Shown here: positions 46,209 to 54,601 of the stretch, one piece after another
How the letters are laid out: each line of letters begins with the position of its first letter
Numbering within the stretch: the first letter of the stretch is position 1
NCBI RefSeq assembly: GCF_019218885.1
Contig: NZ_JAHUWT010000002.1
Coordinates: 1,116,001 to 1,180,000, forward strand
Reading direction: 5' to 3'
Origin: Bordetella sp. BOR01
GTDB taxonomy: Bacteria; Pseudomonadota; Gammaproteobacteria; Burkholderiales; Burkholderiaceae_B
DNA: 64,000 bases
Made by a program: the position numbers and the translations under genes
Notes under the pieces: generated by a model
Told to the model about the DNA's origin: nothing
Databases searched by the model: none
Seen by the model: only the letters and a program-made list of their open reading frames with translations

Positions 46209-47204
46209 ATGGCTCATCTGGATCGTGTGTTCCGCTCGAATCTGAAACTGCGCCATCTGCAATTGGTGGTGGCGCTGGACGAATTTCGCCACCTGGGCCG
46301 TACCGCCGAATTCCTGGCCGTCAGCCAGCCGGCAGTGTCGCGCATGTTGTCCGAAATCGAAGCCATGCTGGGCCTGGCCTTGTTCGAACGGTCGTCGCGC
46401 GGCACCGAGCCCACCGAAGCGGGCGAGCCTGTGGTCCGCTTTGCGCGCGGCGTGCTGGCGCAGTACCAGCGCACCCGCGATGAAATCGACGCCGCCGCCA
46501 GCGGCGCGGCGGGCAAGACACGGGTCGGTTCCATGGCGGTTGCCGTGCCCGTGCTGCTGGCCGATGCCGTCGCGCGCCTGAAAGCTGTCTCGCCACGCGC
46601 GACCGTCCTGGTGGAAGAGGGCGACCTGACACACCTGTTGCCGAAACTGCGCCTGGGCGAACTGGATTTTTTCGTCGGGCGGCTCGAGCCGGGCTATGCC
46701 GCGCCCGACCTGGCTACCGAGACCTTGTACGAAGAGCCCATGGTCGCCGTCGCCGCCGTATCCAGCGCCATTGCCCGGATGCGTCGCCCCACCTGGCCCG
46801 ATGTGGCGGCCTTGCCCTGCGTCATGCCGCCGCCCTGGGCGTCGCTGCGCGTCAAGCTCGAACAGCAGTTTCATCGCCATGGTGTCGAACCCTCGGCCGA
46901 CCTGATGGAAACGTCTTCTTATCTGGCCGTGCTGACCTTGGTGGGGCAGCGCGGCGCGGTGGGCTTCCTGGCCCGGTCCGCCGCGCAGCGTTTCGAACAC
47001 CAGGGGCTGTGCCGCATACTCGGCATCACACTCGACCTGCAGGTGCCGCCCGTGGGCATCATCACGTTGCGCGAGGCCAGGTTGTCGGCCAGCAGCCGGC
47101 AGCTGCTGCAATGCCTGCGCGATACCGCGGCCGCGCTCAGGCGTTCCTGGCGACCATCGCCACGATCGTCTCGAAAAGCTCGTCCTGCGCCTGCGCCGCG
47201 CTGA
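46209..47204 (+). CDS. LysR-family regulator of the galactarate-like unit
   Basis: 331 residues from ATG 46209 (GTG 46194 possible). HTH at about 12-75: LKLRHLQLVVALDEFRHLGR, AEFLAVSQPAVSRMLSEIEA. The effector domain follows with VGSMAVAVPVLLADAVARLK and the LGELDFFVGRLEPGY dimer motif. Members of this group (GbpR/PcaQ-like) respond to sugar or aromatic acids. Divergent from bug-garD-aldolase. Its last 68 bases overlap the converging TetR gene. Confidence 0.88.
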   Translation: MAHLDRVFRSNLKLRHLQLVVALDEFRHLGRTAEFLAVSQPAVSRMLSEIEAMLGLALFERSSRGTEPTEAGEPVVRFARGVLAQYQRTRDEIDAAASGAAGKTRVGSMAVAVPVLLADAVARLKAVSPRATVLVEEGDLTHLLPKLRLGELDFFVGRLEPGYAAPDLATETLYEEPMVAVAAVSSAIARMRRPTWPDVAALPCVMPPPWASLRVKLEQQFHRHGVEPSADLMETSSYLAVLTLVGQRGAVGFLARSAAQRFEHQGLCRILGITLDLQVPPVGIITLREARLSASSRQLLQCLRDTAAALRRSWRPSPRSSRKARPAPAPR

Positions 47205-47745
47205 TTGCCCCGGTGGCGGCGGCATACGACAAGGCTTCCGCCGCGCCCAGCATGGCCCACAGTCCGGCCGACGCGATCTTGCGCGCGGGCGCGAACGGCG
47301 ACAGTGCCTCGCGGCAGGCCTGCATGAAAGCCGTTTCGTATTCGCGCTTGATCTTGTCCAGTTCGGGCGAGCCCGCCAGGGCCGCGATCACGCCCGGGAT
47401 CTCGCGGCCCTGGCTCAACACGCACTGCACATAGGCCGAGGCAATCACGGCCGCCCGGCTGGCCAGGGTGGCTTCGCCGGCCTGCAGCGCCGCCGTCATC
47501 AGCGATGTCTGGTTGGCGTCGTATTCCCGGTACAGGGCGGCCAGCAGCCCGGCACGCGTTCCGAAGTGGTCGTACACCACGGGCTTGGTCACGCCGGCCT
47601 TTTCGGCCAGCCGGCCCAGCGCCAGGGCTTCCGTGCCTTCCATGCGTATCAGACGCCAGGCGGCATCCAGCAGTTGGCGATTGCGTTGCGCCCTGGACAG
47701 GCGGCGACGCGGCGTGGCGGGAGCGGGATCATGGGTGCTTGACAT
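47137..47745 (-). CDS. TetR-family repressor
   Basis: 202 residues. N-terminal HTH: QRNRQLLDAAWRLIRMEGTE, LGRLAEKAGVTKPVVYDHFG, TRAGLLAALYREY. The C-terminal ligand domain is helical and unremarkable. It is divergent from a flavodoxin-like quinone reductase with palindromes between, the standard repressor/target layout. Its 3' end overlaps the converging LysR gene by 68 bases, so the two messages are antisense to each other there. Confidence 0.9.
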   Translation of the reverse strand: MSSTHDPAPATPRRRLSRAQRNRQLLDAAWRLIRMEGTEALALGRLAEKAGVTKPVVYDHFGTRAGLLAALYREYDANQTSLMTAALQAGEATLASRAAVIASAYVQCVLSQGREIPGVIAALAGSPELDKIKREYETAFMQACREALSPFAPARKIASAGLWAMLGAAEALSYAAATGAISAAQAQDELFETIVAMVARNA

Positions 47746-47759
47746 GTTAATGTACTAAA

Positions 47760-47784
47760 GGTAACTTACCAAGAGTAGATTACT
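47760..47784. promoter_or_regulatory. TetR operator candidates
   Basis: GGTAA-C-TTACC (47760-47770) and AGTA-GAT-TACT (47774-47784) are two adjacent perfect inverted repeats, 15 bases upstream of the TetR start on the minus strand and 68 bases before the quinone-reductase gene. The first is the better TetR-type site. Confidence 0.6.
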
Positions 47785-47851
47785 AAGCGTAGCTTGTGGC
47801 GACTATACAAGCCGCCTGTTCCTGCCGCAACCCGACCCAAGAGGTGTCTAC

Positions 47852-48469
47852 ATGCATGCGCTTATCGTTGTCGCCCACCCCGAACCGGTTTCCCTGAGCC
47901 ATGGTGTCGCGGCCGAGATCGGCCAGGGGATGTCCCAGGCCTGCCCAGGCAGTTCGTTCGAGATTGCCGATCTTGCGGCAGAAGGATTCGATCCGCGATT
48001 CAACGCGGCCGATCTTGCCGTGCACCGCCGCAAGGCGCCGCCGCCCGCCGATGTGGCCGCCGAACAGGCGCGCATCGACCGCTCCGACGCGCTGGTGCTG
48101 GTGTACCCCGTGTACTGGTGGTCGATGCCCGGGCTGATGAAAGGATGGATAGACCGCGTGTTCGCCAACGGCTGGGCTTTCGATTTCAGCCCGGATGCCA
48201 CGCTGGAAAAGAAGCTGCAGCACCTGCGGGTGCACCTGGTGGGGGTGGGGGGCGCCGATGCGGGCACTTATGCCCGGCATGGCTATGCCGGCGCCATGCG
48301 CACGCAGATCGACCATGGCATCTTCGACTACTGCGGGGCGCGTGTGAAGGTATCGGAACTGTTGCTGGACTCTGAAACAGCGGACCCGGCGGCCACGTTG
48401 CAGGCGGCACGGCGGATCGGCCAGCGCGTATCCGCAGGCAGCGCCGCATGCGAGCGTGCCGCGGCCTGA
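47852..48469 (+). CDS. NAD(P)H:quinone oxidoreductase, flavodoxin-like fold
   Basis: 205 residues. MHALIVVAHPEPVSLSHGVA is the FMN/FAD phosphate loop, and VLVYPVYWWSMPGLMKGWID is the diagnostic NQO1/MdaB/YwrO motif; WAFDFSPDATL and VGGADAGTYARHGY follow. Two-electron reduction of quinones or electrophiles in the cytoplasm. The divergent TetR gene and its palindromes suggest induction by a reactive quinone or similar compound. Confidence 0.9.
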   Translation: MHALIVVAHPEPVSLSHGVAAEIGQGMSQACPGSSFEIADLAAEGFDPRFNAADLAVHRRKAPPPADVAAEQARIDRSDALVLVYPVYWWSMPGLMKGWIDRVFANGWAFDFSPDATLEKKLQHLRVHLVGVGGADAGTYARHGYAGAMRTQIDHGIFDYCGARVKVSELLLDSETADPAATLQAARRIGQRVSAGSAACERAAA

Positions 48470-48484
48470 CAGGTGTCAGGCCGC
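48461..48484. other. Hairpin spanning the stop codons of two converging genes
   Basis: GCGGCCTGAC (48461-48470) pairs with GTCAGGCCGC (48475-48484) around a 4-base loop AGGT. It contains the TGA of the quinone reductase (48467-48469) and the TGA of the DUF2182 gene on the other strand (48476-48478). The core resembles half of the GGTGTCAGGC repeat. It probably ends both transcripts; no T-run. Confidence 0.7.
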
Positions 48485-49285
48485 GCCGCCGGCTTGCACC
48501 AGCAGGGCCAGCCCGATTGCCGCCACGGCCGCACCCGTGCCGCTTGCCCAGCGCGGGCCCGCCGGCGCCAGGCGTTCAACCGTGATGGCCGCCGCGACAG
48601 CCACCATGGCGCGCAGGTCCATGATGCCGGTGCCCAGCAACACCACGGTGTAGCCCGCGCAACTGCACAGGCAATGCCGGCCCAGGCGCCAGCCATGGCG
48701 CCAGGCGCGGGCGGGGCATGCCGGCGGCGCCACGGGCGCATCTTGCCTGCAGAGCGCCAGGTAGCGTGCCTTCCAGCGCGAACATTGGATGGTGCCGGCC
48801 ACGACCAGCAGCGCGCCGCTGGCCGCCGGGACCATGGCGGCCAGCGCCGGCCATTGCGCCTGGGCGCGCGCCAGTATCGCGATGACTGGATAGATGGCCA
48901 TGCCCAGCAAGGCCCAGGCGCAGAAATAGCCCATCCCTGCCAGCCCCGCCAGCAAGCTGGCGCGCAGCCCGCCGGCGGGACTGATGGCTTGCCGGTAGCG
49001 GCACAAGACGGGCGCCAGTGCAGGCAGCATCATTGCCACCGTCATCACCGTCCACATGCCCACGAAAGATGCGGCGCCAGCCAGCCATGCAGCGGGTGCA
49101 GGCATGGCGGGGCCGCACAGGGGCAGCATGTCCAGGGCGGGCACATACGAATGCCAGGCCGTCGCGGCCGCCGCCGCGACAAAGAGCAACGCCATCAGGC
49201 AGGGGAACGCTTGCCCGGCCAGGCTTGCGCCGTGCAGCCGGCGTGCCGTGGCAAGGGTTGCCGGGGGCGCTTGCACGGTGTGCAT
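48476..49285 (-). CDS. DUF2182 integral membrane protein
   Basis: 269 residues from ATG 49285; the ORF extends upstream to 49330 into the DUF899 gene. About six to seven hydrophobic helices. The family motif is WTVMTVAMMLPALAPVLCRY with its Met-rich helix; QCSRWKARYLALCR and LGRHCLCSCAGY add Cys/His pairs. DUF2182 proteins are annotated as predicted metal-binding membrane proteins of unknown function. It starts 8 bases after the DUF899 stop, so the pair is an operon. Confidence 0.82.
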   Translation of the reverse strand: MHTVQAPPATLATARRLHGASLAGQAFPCLMALLFVAAAAATAWHSYVPALDMLPLCGPAMPAPAAWLAGAASFVGMWTVMTVAMMLPALAPVLCRYRQAISPAGGLRASLLAGLAGMGYFCAWALLGMAIYPVIAILARAQAQWPALAAMVPAASGALLVVAGTIQCSRWKARYLALCRQDAPVAPPACPARAWRHGWRLGRHCLCSCAGYTVVLLGTGIMDLRAMVAVAAAITVERLAPAGPRWASGTGAAVAAIGLALLVQAGGAA

Positions 49286-49293
49286 CGCTGCTC

Positions 49294-50070
49294 TCAGCGC
49301 GCGCCGTACTCGTCGTGCCGGCGCCACCACACGCCGGTTTCATTGCGGCCTTTCGGGGCGCGGTCCAGCCATTGGTACATGCCCCACAAGCCGTCCAGGC
49401 CGCGCGCATACGCCGAATAGGTGTGATAGACGGTATCGCCTTCCCGCACGAAGGCGCTGACGCCGGGGCGGTCGCGCTGGAACGTGTCGGCGTCGGTGCC
49501 GCACATGGCGGCGATCTGGTCTTCGGCTTGCTGGCCCCCGCCTTCCTGGCCTTCCCGCCATGCGGCCTCGGGTTCGCGCCGGTAGTTGTATTCGATATCG
49601 CCTTCGTGCTGCTGGGCTTCGGTGAACCAGACGTTGAAGTCGGCATTGAAGTCGCTGCCGGCCGACGAGGCCCACGGAAACGTCCAGCCCATGCGTTGTC
49701 TGTAGGCGGTGAGCTTGGCCAGCGGCGCGCGCGACACCGCCATCAGCATGACGTCGTGATGGGCCAGATGGGTGGCCACGCCGTTGAAGCCGTCGGCGAT
49801 GGACGAGCACGAGGGGCAGCCGGCCTGGTAGTCGGGCCCGAACATGAAGTGATAGATGAGCAGTTGCGTACGCCCCTGGAATAGCGCCGCCAGGCTGGCG
49901 CGGCCGGCGTCGGTGTCGAACTGGTAAGGCTTGTCGATGCGTACCCAGGGCAGGGCTTGGCGGCGCCGGGCCAGTTCATCGCTGCGCCGGGTCAGGTCTT
50001 TTTCTGCCTGCAGCAATGCCAGGCGCTGGGCCAGCCAGGCGTCGCGCGTTCCGATCGTGTGTGCGGTCAT
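49294..50070 (-). CDS. DUF899 thioredoxin-like protein
   Basis: 258 residues from ATG 50070 with GGAGGATC upstream. Features: LLIYHFMFGPDYQAGCPSCS contains the CPSC active-site-like motif of this thioredoxin-fold family; VSRAPLAKLTAYRQRMGWTF and GDTVYHTYSAYARGLDGLWG are also family-typical. A redox function in the cytoplasm is likely but undefined. Partner gene: DUF2182. Divergent from the TPR-HTH regulator with a 121-base gap. Confidence 0.88.
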   Translation of the reverse strand: MTAHTIGTRDAWLAQRLALLQAEKDLTRRSDELARRRQALPWVRIDKPYQFDTDAGRASLAALFQGRTQLLIYHFMFGPDYQAGCPSCSSIADGFNGVATHLAHHDVMLMAVSRAPLAKLTAYRQRMGWTFPWASSAGSDFNADFNVWFTEAQQHEGDIEYNYRREPEAAWREGQEGGGQQAEDQIAAMCGTDADTFQRDRPGVSAFVREGDTVYHTYSAYARGLDGLWGMYQWLDRAPKGRNETGVWWRRHDEYGAR

Positions 50071-50191
50071 GGGGAGATCCTCCGTTGAGTGTGTGCTGGC
50101 GGTGCAACCGGGCGGCGCCTGGTTGAACCCTGGCTGATAGGTTAGGATCGGCGCATGCTCCTGGGGGAGTGACAAATGTGGCGGGATTCCT

Positions 50192-51409
50192 ATGGACCAG
50201 CTCATCACGGCGGCGGCCCGCGCGCTGGCCGCCGGTGACGTCCTGGGGGCGCTGAACCGCGTCGCCTTGCGCGACGACGCGCCCGCCCTGGCGCTGCGCG
50301 GCATCGCCATGGCGCAACTGGGCGACCTGGAACGGGCCCGGGGCCTGCTGCGTGGCGCGGCCCGTGCCTTCGGCCCGCGCGAGGCCCTGGCCCGCGCCCG
50401 TTGCGTGGTGGCCGAGGCCGAGATCGCGCTGGCCTTGCGCGACCTGGGCTGGCCGGCAGCATCGCTCGATGCTGCGCGCACGGTGCTTGAACGCCAGGGC
50501 GACCGCGTCAACGCCGCGCACGCGCACTACATCGAAGCGCGGCGGCTGTTGCTGGTGGGCAAGCTCAAGCAGGCTGAATGCATGCTGGCCCAACCGGGCG
50601 ACGCGCCCCTGCCCGCCGCTTTGCAGGCGGTCGATGCACTGGTGGCGGCGGGCATCGCCATGCGGCGCATGCAGGCGCAAGCCGCGCGCGCGGCGTTGGC
50701 GCGGGCCTGGCGCGCCGCCCGGCGAGCGCGCATCGGCGCGTTGACGGCCGAGGTCGACAGGGCCCTGCAGGCGCTGGACATGCCCGTTGCACGCCTGATG
50801 GCAAACGGCCGGCAAGGCCTGGTCAGGCTGGACGAGGTCGAATCCCTGGCGGCGTCGGAAACGCTGGTAGTGGATGCCTGCCGTCATGCCGTGCGCGATG
50901 CGCGTACCGTGGCGGTGCTGGCCCGCCGCCCCATCTTGTTCCTGTTGGTGCGTGCGCTGGGCGAGGCATGGCCTGGCGATGTGCCCCGCGGCGCGTTGAT
51001 CGCCCGGGTGTTTCGCACCCGCCATGCCGATGAGTCGCACCGGGTGCGTCTGCGAGTAGAAATGGGGCGCCTGCGCAAGGCCCTGGGCGCGCTGGCCGGT
51101 ATCGAGGCCACCGCGCGCGGTTATGTGCTGGCGCCTCGCGCGCATCGTGTGGCCGTGCTGGCCTGGCCCGACGAGACACCGCACGCGGCGGTGCTGGCCT
51201 TGCTGGCCGATGGCGAGTCGTGGCCCAGTTCGGCGCTGGCCGTGGCGCTGGACGCCAGCCAGCGTACCGTGCAGCGGGCCCTGGATGCGCTGGCGGAGGC
51301 GGGCCGGGTGCAGCCCCTGGGCCATGGGCGGGCACGCCGCTGGTTGGCGGCTTCGCTGCCCGAATTCACGACAAGCTTGTTACTTCCCGGCCCGTTCTTC
51401 AGCGAATAG
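50192..51409 (+). CDS. TPR-type regulator with C-terminal winged helix
   Basis: 405 residues. Residues about 1-200 are Ala/Arg-rich helices in TPR-like pairs (ALRGIAMAQLGDLERARGLL, AHAHYIEARRLLLVGKLKQA). Residues about 225-310 resemble an OmpR/SARP-like winged helix (HRVRLRVEMGRLRKALGALA, then ATARGYVLAP). Residues about 325-385 form a second HTH (SSALAVALDASQRTVQRALD, ALAEAGRVQPLG). It precedes a beta-propeller gene by 53 bases on the same strand and is divergent from DUF899-DUF2182; either may be its target. Confidence 0.75.
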   Translation: MDQLITAAARALAAGDVLGALNRVALRDDAPALALRGIAMAQLGDLERARGLLRGAARAFGPREALARARCVVAEAEIALALRDLGWPAASLDAARTVLERQGDRVNAAHAHYIEARRLLLVGKLKQAECMLAQPGDAPLPAALQAVDALVAAGIAMRRMQAQAARAALARAWRAARRARIGALTAEVDRALQALDMPVARLMANGRQGLVRLDEVESLAASETLVVDACRHAVRDARTVAVLARRPILFLLVRALGEAWPGDVPRGALIARVFRTRHADESHRVRLRVEMGRLRKALGALAGIEATARGYVLAPRAHRVAVLAWPDETPHAAVLALLADGESWPSSALAVALDASQRTVQRALDALAEAGRVQPLGHGRARRWLAASLPEFTTSLLLPGPFFSE

Positions 51410-51462
51410 GATGCAGGCATGCACCGAGCTTTCGAAAGGTGCCGAACCGACAGGATGCCGAC

Positions 51463-52116
51463 ATGAACCAAGCTGCTGAAATCATTCGCGAATATGGCCC
51501 GTTCCCGGGTATCGACCAGGTACACGGCGTCAGCTTCGACGGCCGGCAGGTCTGGCTGGCCACCGGCGACAAGCTGCAGGCGCTGGATCCGGAAAGCGGC
51601 AAGGTGACCCGTAGTATCGCTGCCGCCGCCGACGCGGGTACGGCCTTCGATGGACAGGTCTTGTTCCAGATCGCCGGCAACCGTATCCAGAAAATCGATC
51701 CCCACACAGGCAAGGTGCTGGCCACCATTCCCACGCCCGAAGGCGACGGTCATTCCGGGCTGGCCTGGGCCGAAGGCATGCTGTGGGTGGCGCACTACAA
51801 GAACCGCAAGATTCACCAGGTCGATCCGCACACGGGCAAGGTGCTGAACACGCTGCAGTCCAACCGCTATGTCACCGGCGTGACCTGGGTCGAGGGCGAA
51901 CTGTGGCATGGCACCTGGGAAGACGACGCCAGCGAACTGCGCCAGATCGATCCGCGCACCGGCCAGGTGCTGGCAAGTCTGCAGATGCCGGCCGGCGCGG
52001 GCGTGTCGGGGTTGGAGTCCGATGGCCATGGGCAGTTCTATTGCGGCGGGGGTGCCAGCGGCAAAGTCCGGGTGGTGCGCCGGCCCGCGCAATCCCCGGC
52101 ACCCCAAGCACGTTAA
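51463..52116 (+). CDS. Small beta-propeller protein (glutamine-cyclotransferase / YncE-like)
   Basis: 217 residues from ATG 51463 (CAGGA upstream). Five repeats of about 40 residues follow the pattern G-x-W ... L-x-x-[IL]-D-P-x-[TS]-G-[KQ]-V: SFDGRQVWLATGDKLQALDP, KIDPHTGKVLATIPTP, VDPHTGKVLNTLQSN, and QIDPRTGQVLASLQMP. No signal peptide, so cytoplasmic unless carried otherwise. Such short propellers bind ligands or peptides. It lies between the TPR regulator and a beta-lactamase on the same strand. Confidence 0.82.
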   Translation: MNQAAEIIREYGPFPGIDQVHGVSFDGRQVWLATGDKLQALDPESGKVTRSIAAAADAGTAFDGQVLFQIAGNRIQKIDPHTGKVLATIPTPEGDGHSGLAWAEGMLWVAHYKNRKIHQVDPHTGKVLNTLQSNRYVTGVTWVEGELWHGTWEDDASELRQIDPRTGQVLASLQMPAGAGVSGLESDGHGQFYCGGGASGKVRVVRRPAQSPAPQAR

Positions 52117-52154
52117 GCTGGCGGCTCCGGCGCAGTACCAGGAGAGCCCCAGCA

Positions 52155-53324
52155 ATGAAGTCCCGCAGTTATCGTGCCGCCGCGTTCGCAGGCCTGGCGA
52201 TAAGCACCGCGGTGGCCGCCGCACCCGCTGGCAAGGCGCCGGCGGAAATCCGCCGCGTGGTGGATGCGGCCGTCTTGCCCCTGATGCAGCAGTACCAGAT
52301 TCCCGGCATGGCGGTGGGCCTGGTGGTGCAGGGCCAACCCCGGGTCTTGAACTATGGCGTGCAGTCGCTGCAAACCGGCCGGCCCGTGGCGGCCGGCACG
52401 CTGTTCGAGATCGGCTCGTTGAGCAAGACGTTCACGGCTACGCTGGCCACCTGGGCGCAGGCGCAGAACCGCTTGTCGCTGTCGGACCCTATCGGCAAGT
52501 ACCTGCCCGAGCTGCGCGGCACCGAGTTCGGCAAGGTCAGCCTCTTTCACCTGGGCACGCATACCGCGGGCGGGCTGCCCTTGCAGGTACCCGACCAGAT
52601 CCGCGACGAAGCGGGGCTGATGGATTATTTCAAGGCGTGGCGCCCGGCCTATCCGGCCGGCACGCGCCGCACCTACGCCAATCCGGGGATCGGCACGCTG
52701 GGCCTGGTGGCGGCTCGCAGCCTGGGGCAGGATTTCGCCACGCTGGCCGAAGGCCGGCTGTTTCCGGCGCTGGGCATGACGCATACGTACATCGATGTAC
52801 CCGCCAGCGGCATGGCATCGTATGCCCAGGGCTACACCACAGTGGGCAAGCCGATCCGGCTGGCGCCCGGCGTGCTGTGGCGGCAAGCGTACGGCGTGAA
52901 GACCACGGCGGCCGATATGGTGCGCTTCATGCAAGCCAACATGGGCATGCTGGACCTCGATCCGGCATTGCGGCGCGCCATCGCGGAGACGCACGTGGCC
53001 TATTTCCAGGCCGGGCCCATGATGCAGGACCTGATCTGGGAACAGTATCCCTATCCGGTGAGCTTGCAGGCGCTGATGGCGGGCAACGCCACCGCGCTGA
53101 TCTTCGAGCCCACGGCGGTGGCGGCCATCGACCCGCCGCAGGCGCCCCGCGCCGATGCCTGGATCAACAAGACAGGCTCGACCAACGGCTTCGGTGCGTA
53201 CATGGCTTTCGTGCCCCGGCAGCGGCTGGGCGTGGTGTTGCTGGCCAACAAGAATTTCCCGATCGACGCGCGGGTGCGGGTGGCCTATGACATCATCACC
53301 GCATTGAGTCGACGCACACCCTAG
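52155..53324 (+). CDS. Class C beta-lactamase (AmpC family)
   Basis: 389 residues from ATG 52155. Signal peptide 1-23 (AFAGLAISTAVAAAP). All class C motifs are present: S88-L-S-K91 nucleophile box (EIGSLSKTFTA), Y174-A-N176 (RRTYANPGIG), and K339-T-G (WINKTGSTNGFGAYMAFVP). GPMMQDLIWEQYPYPVS matches the AmpC GLGWE region. Periplasmic hydrolysis of cephalosporins and penicillins is expected. No divergent ampR gene is present, so classical AmpR induction by muropeptides is unlikely here. Confidence 0.93.
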   Translation: MKSRSYRAAAFAGLAISTAVAAAPAGKAPAEIRRVVDAAVLPLMQQYQIPGMAVGLVVQGQPRVLNYGVQSLQTGRPVAAGTLFEIGSLSKTFTATLATWAQAQNRLSLSDPIGKYLPELRGTEFGKVSLFHLGTHTAGGLPLQVPDQIRDEAGLMDYFKAWRPAYPAGTRRTYANPGIGTLGLVAARSLGQDFATLAEGRLFPALGMTHTYIDVPASGMASYAQGYTTVGKPIRLAPGVLWRQAYGVKTTAADMVRFMQANMGMLDLDPALRRAIAETHVAYFQAGPMMQDLIWEQYPYPVSLQALMAGNATALIFEPTAVAAIDPPQAPRADAWINKTGSTNGFGAYMAFVPRQRLGVVLLANKNFPIDARVRVAYDIITALSRRTP

Positions 53325-53340
53325 CCGTGCCTGCGCGCAG

Positions 53341-53961
53341 CTAGCGCGCCGTGCGTGCGCCTTTCCTGGCGCGCGCGGCGGGCTTGGCAGCCAGGCCGCC
53401 ATTGTTGTTCAGTTGCTCTACCCACGACAGCGCATCCAGGTACGACAGGAACTGGTGCAGGTATCCCGGCGACTGTTCGCGCATCAGCGACAGCGCGCGA
53501 TGCACCAGGTGGTTTGAGTTGAGCGGCCCGGCGTTCTCGTGCACTTGTTCTTGCGATTGCCGCAATTGCCGGTCGGTGCTGAGCCGGGCCCAGGTGGCCT
53601 GGAAGTAGTCCAGCAGGTCCAGTTCGGGATAGCGGCCGCGCCGGTCGGACGCCGCATCTGCCGCGACGGGGGCCGCGATGTGTTCCAGCAGCGCGGCCAG
53701 CGTGCCGGGCGCGGGCGGATGCGTTGGCGCCTGGGCATCGACGCTGCCCGCCAGGCCCGTGTCTGCAAGCCGCGCTTCATACTGCCCCACCAGTTCGGCC
53801 AGCCGGTCATCCAGCACGCGGCGTGCGTCGCCGTCATGGCGGGCTGCCCGCGCAGCCATCGCTGCAATCAGGTGAAAGCGCAGTGGGTCTGCGCGATCGG
53901 CCCCGCGCTCGCGCCAGGCCTGGAGCGTGGCCTGGATGTCAGCGGCGCGGCCGTCACCCAT
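53341..53961 (-). CDS. DUF2894 protein, last gene of the MotAB-like operon
   Basis: 206 residues from ATG 53961, overlapping the OmpA-like stop by 8 bases. Helical and soluble: DIQATLQAWRERGADRADPL, DRLAELVGQYEARLADTG, the conserved ELDLLDYFQATWARLSTDRQ, VHENAGPLNSNHLVHRALSL and YLHQFLSYLDALSWVEQLN, and a basic Lys/Arg/Ala tail. Recognised as DUF2894, a family of unknown function. Translational coupling to the OmpA gene suggests that it works with the channel complex, probably on the cytoplasmic side. Confidence 0.85.
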   Translation of the reverse strand: MGDGRAADIQATLQAWRERGADRADPLRFHLIAAMAARAARHDGDARRVLDDRLAELVGQYEARLADTGLAGSVDAQAPTHPPAPGTLAALLEHIAAPVAADAASDRRGRYPELDLLDYFQATWARLSTDRQLRQSQEQVHENAGPLNSNHLVHRALSLMREQSPGYLHQFLSYLDALSWVEQLNNNGGLAAKPAARARKGARTAR

Positions 53962-54601
53962 CGGCCTGCACCCGGTCGTCGGACGGACGGGCAATGGGCG
54001 CGATTTCCACGCGCCGGTTGCTGGCCCGCCCGTCGGGGTCGGCGTTCGAGGCCACCGGTTGTTCGGCGCCGAACGCGGCCGCGAACACCGACGAAGGCGC
54101 GATGCCTTGCTCGATCAGGGCGCGGGTGACCGTCAGGGCGCGCTGGGCGGACAGTTCCCAGTTGTCGGCAAAGCGGCGGTTGTTGCCGTGCACCGGCTGG
54201 TCATCGGTGAAGCCGCTGACCATCAGGACTTCATTGCGCGTTTGCAGATAGGCCGACAAGGGCCCGACCAGGCTCTTTAGCACTTCCAGGCCCTCGGGCT
54301 GCAACTGGTCTGAGTTCAGTGCGAACAGTACGCTGCCGCTGATGCCGATGCGGCCATCCACCAGCGTGACCCGCCCCGCTGCCAGCGGCCCGGCCAGGGC
54401 GTGTTCCAGTTCCACGCGGCGCTGCGTTTCTTCTTGCCGCTGCTTGACTTCGGCTTCCAGCCGGGACGAAAGCTCGAGCTGCACGCCGATGACGCTGACC
54501 AGGATCAGCACGAAGGCGCCCAGCAGCACCGACATCAGGTCGCCGAAAACCGCCCAGGCGGGGGCGGTGGGCTCTACGCCGGCGTCGATGTCTTCTCTCA
54601 T
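53954..54601 (-). CDS. MotB/ZorB-like OmpA-domain protein
   Basis: 215 residues; its start overlaps the DUF802 stop by 4 bases. Short cytoplasmic N-terminus, one membrane helix at about 17-39 (WAVFGDLMSVLLGAFVLILV) with Asp21 near its cytoplasmic face, in the position of the proton-binding Asp of MotB. A coiled linker (about 45-70) is followed by an OmpA/MotB peptidoglycan-binding domain: SGFTDDQPVHG, NWELSAQRALTVTRAL, and GRASNRRVEI. It should pair with the DUF802 protein as the stator-plug subunit of an ion-driven complex. Confidence 0.9.
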   Translation of the reverse strand: MREDIDAGVEPTAPAWAVFGDLMSVLLGAFVLILVSVIGVQLELSSRLEAEVKQRQEETQRRVELEHALAGPLAAGRVTLVDGRIGISGSVLFALNSDQLQPEGLEVLKSLVGPLSAYLQTRNEVLMVSGFTDDQPVHGNNRRFADNWELSAQRALTVTRALIEQGIAPSSVFAAAFGAEQPVASNADPDGRASNRRVEIAPIARPSDDRVQADG

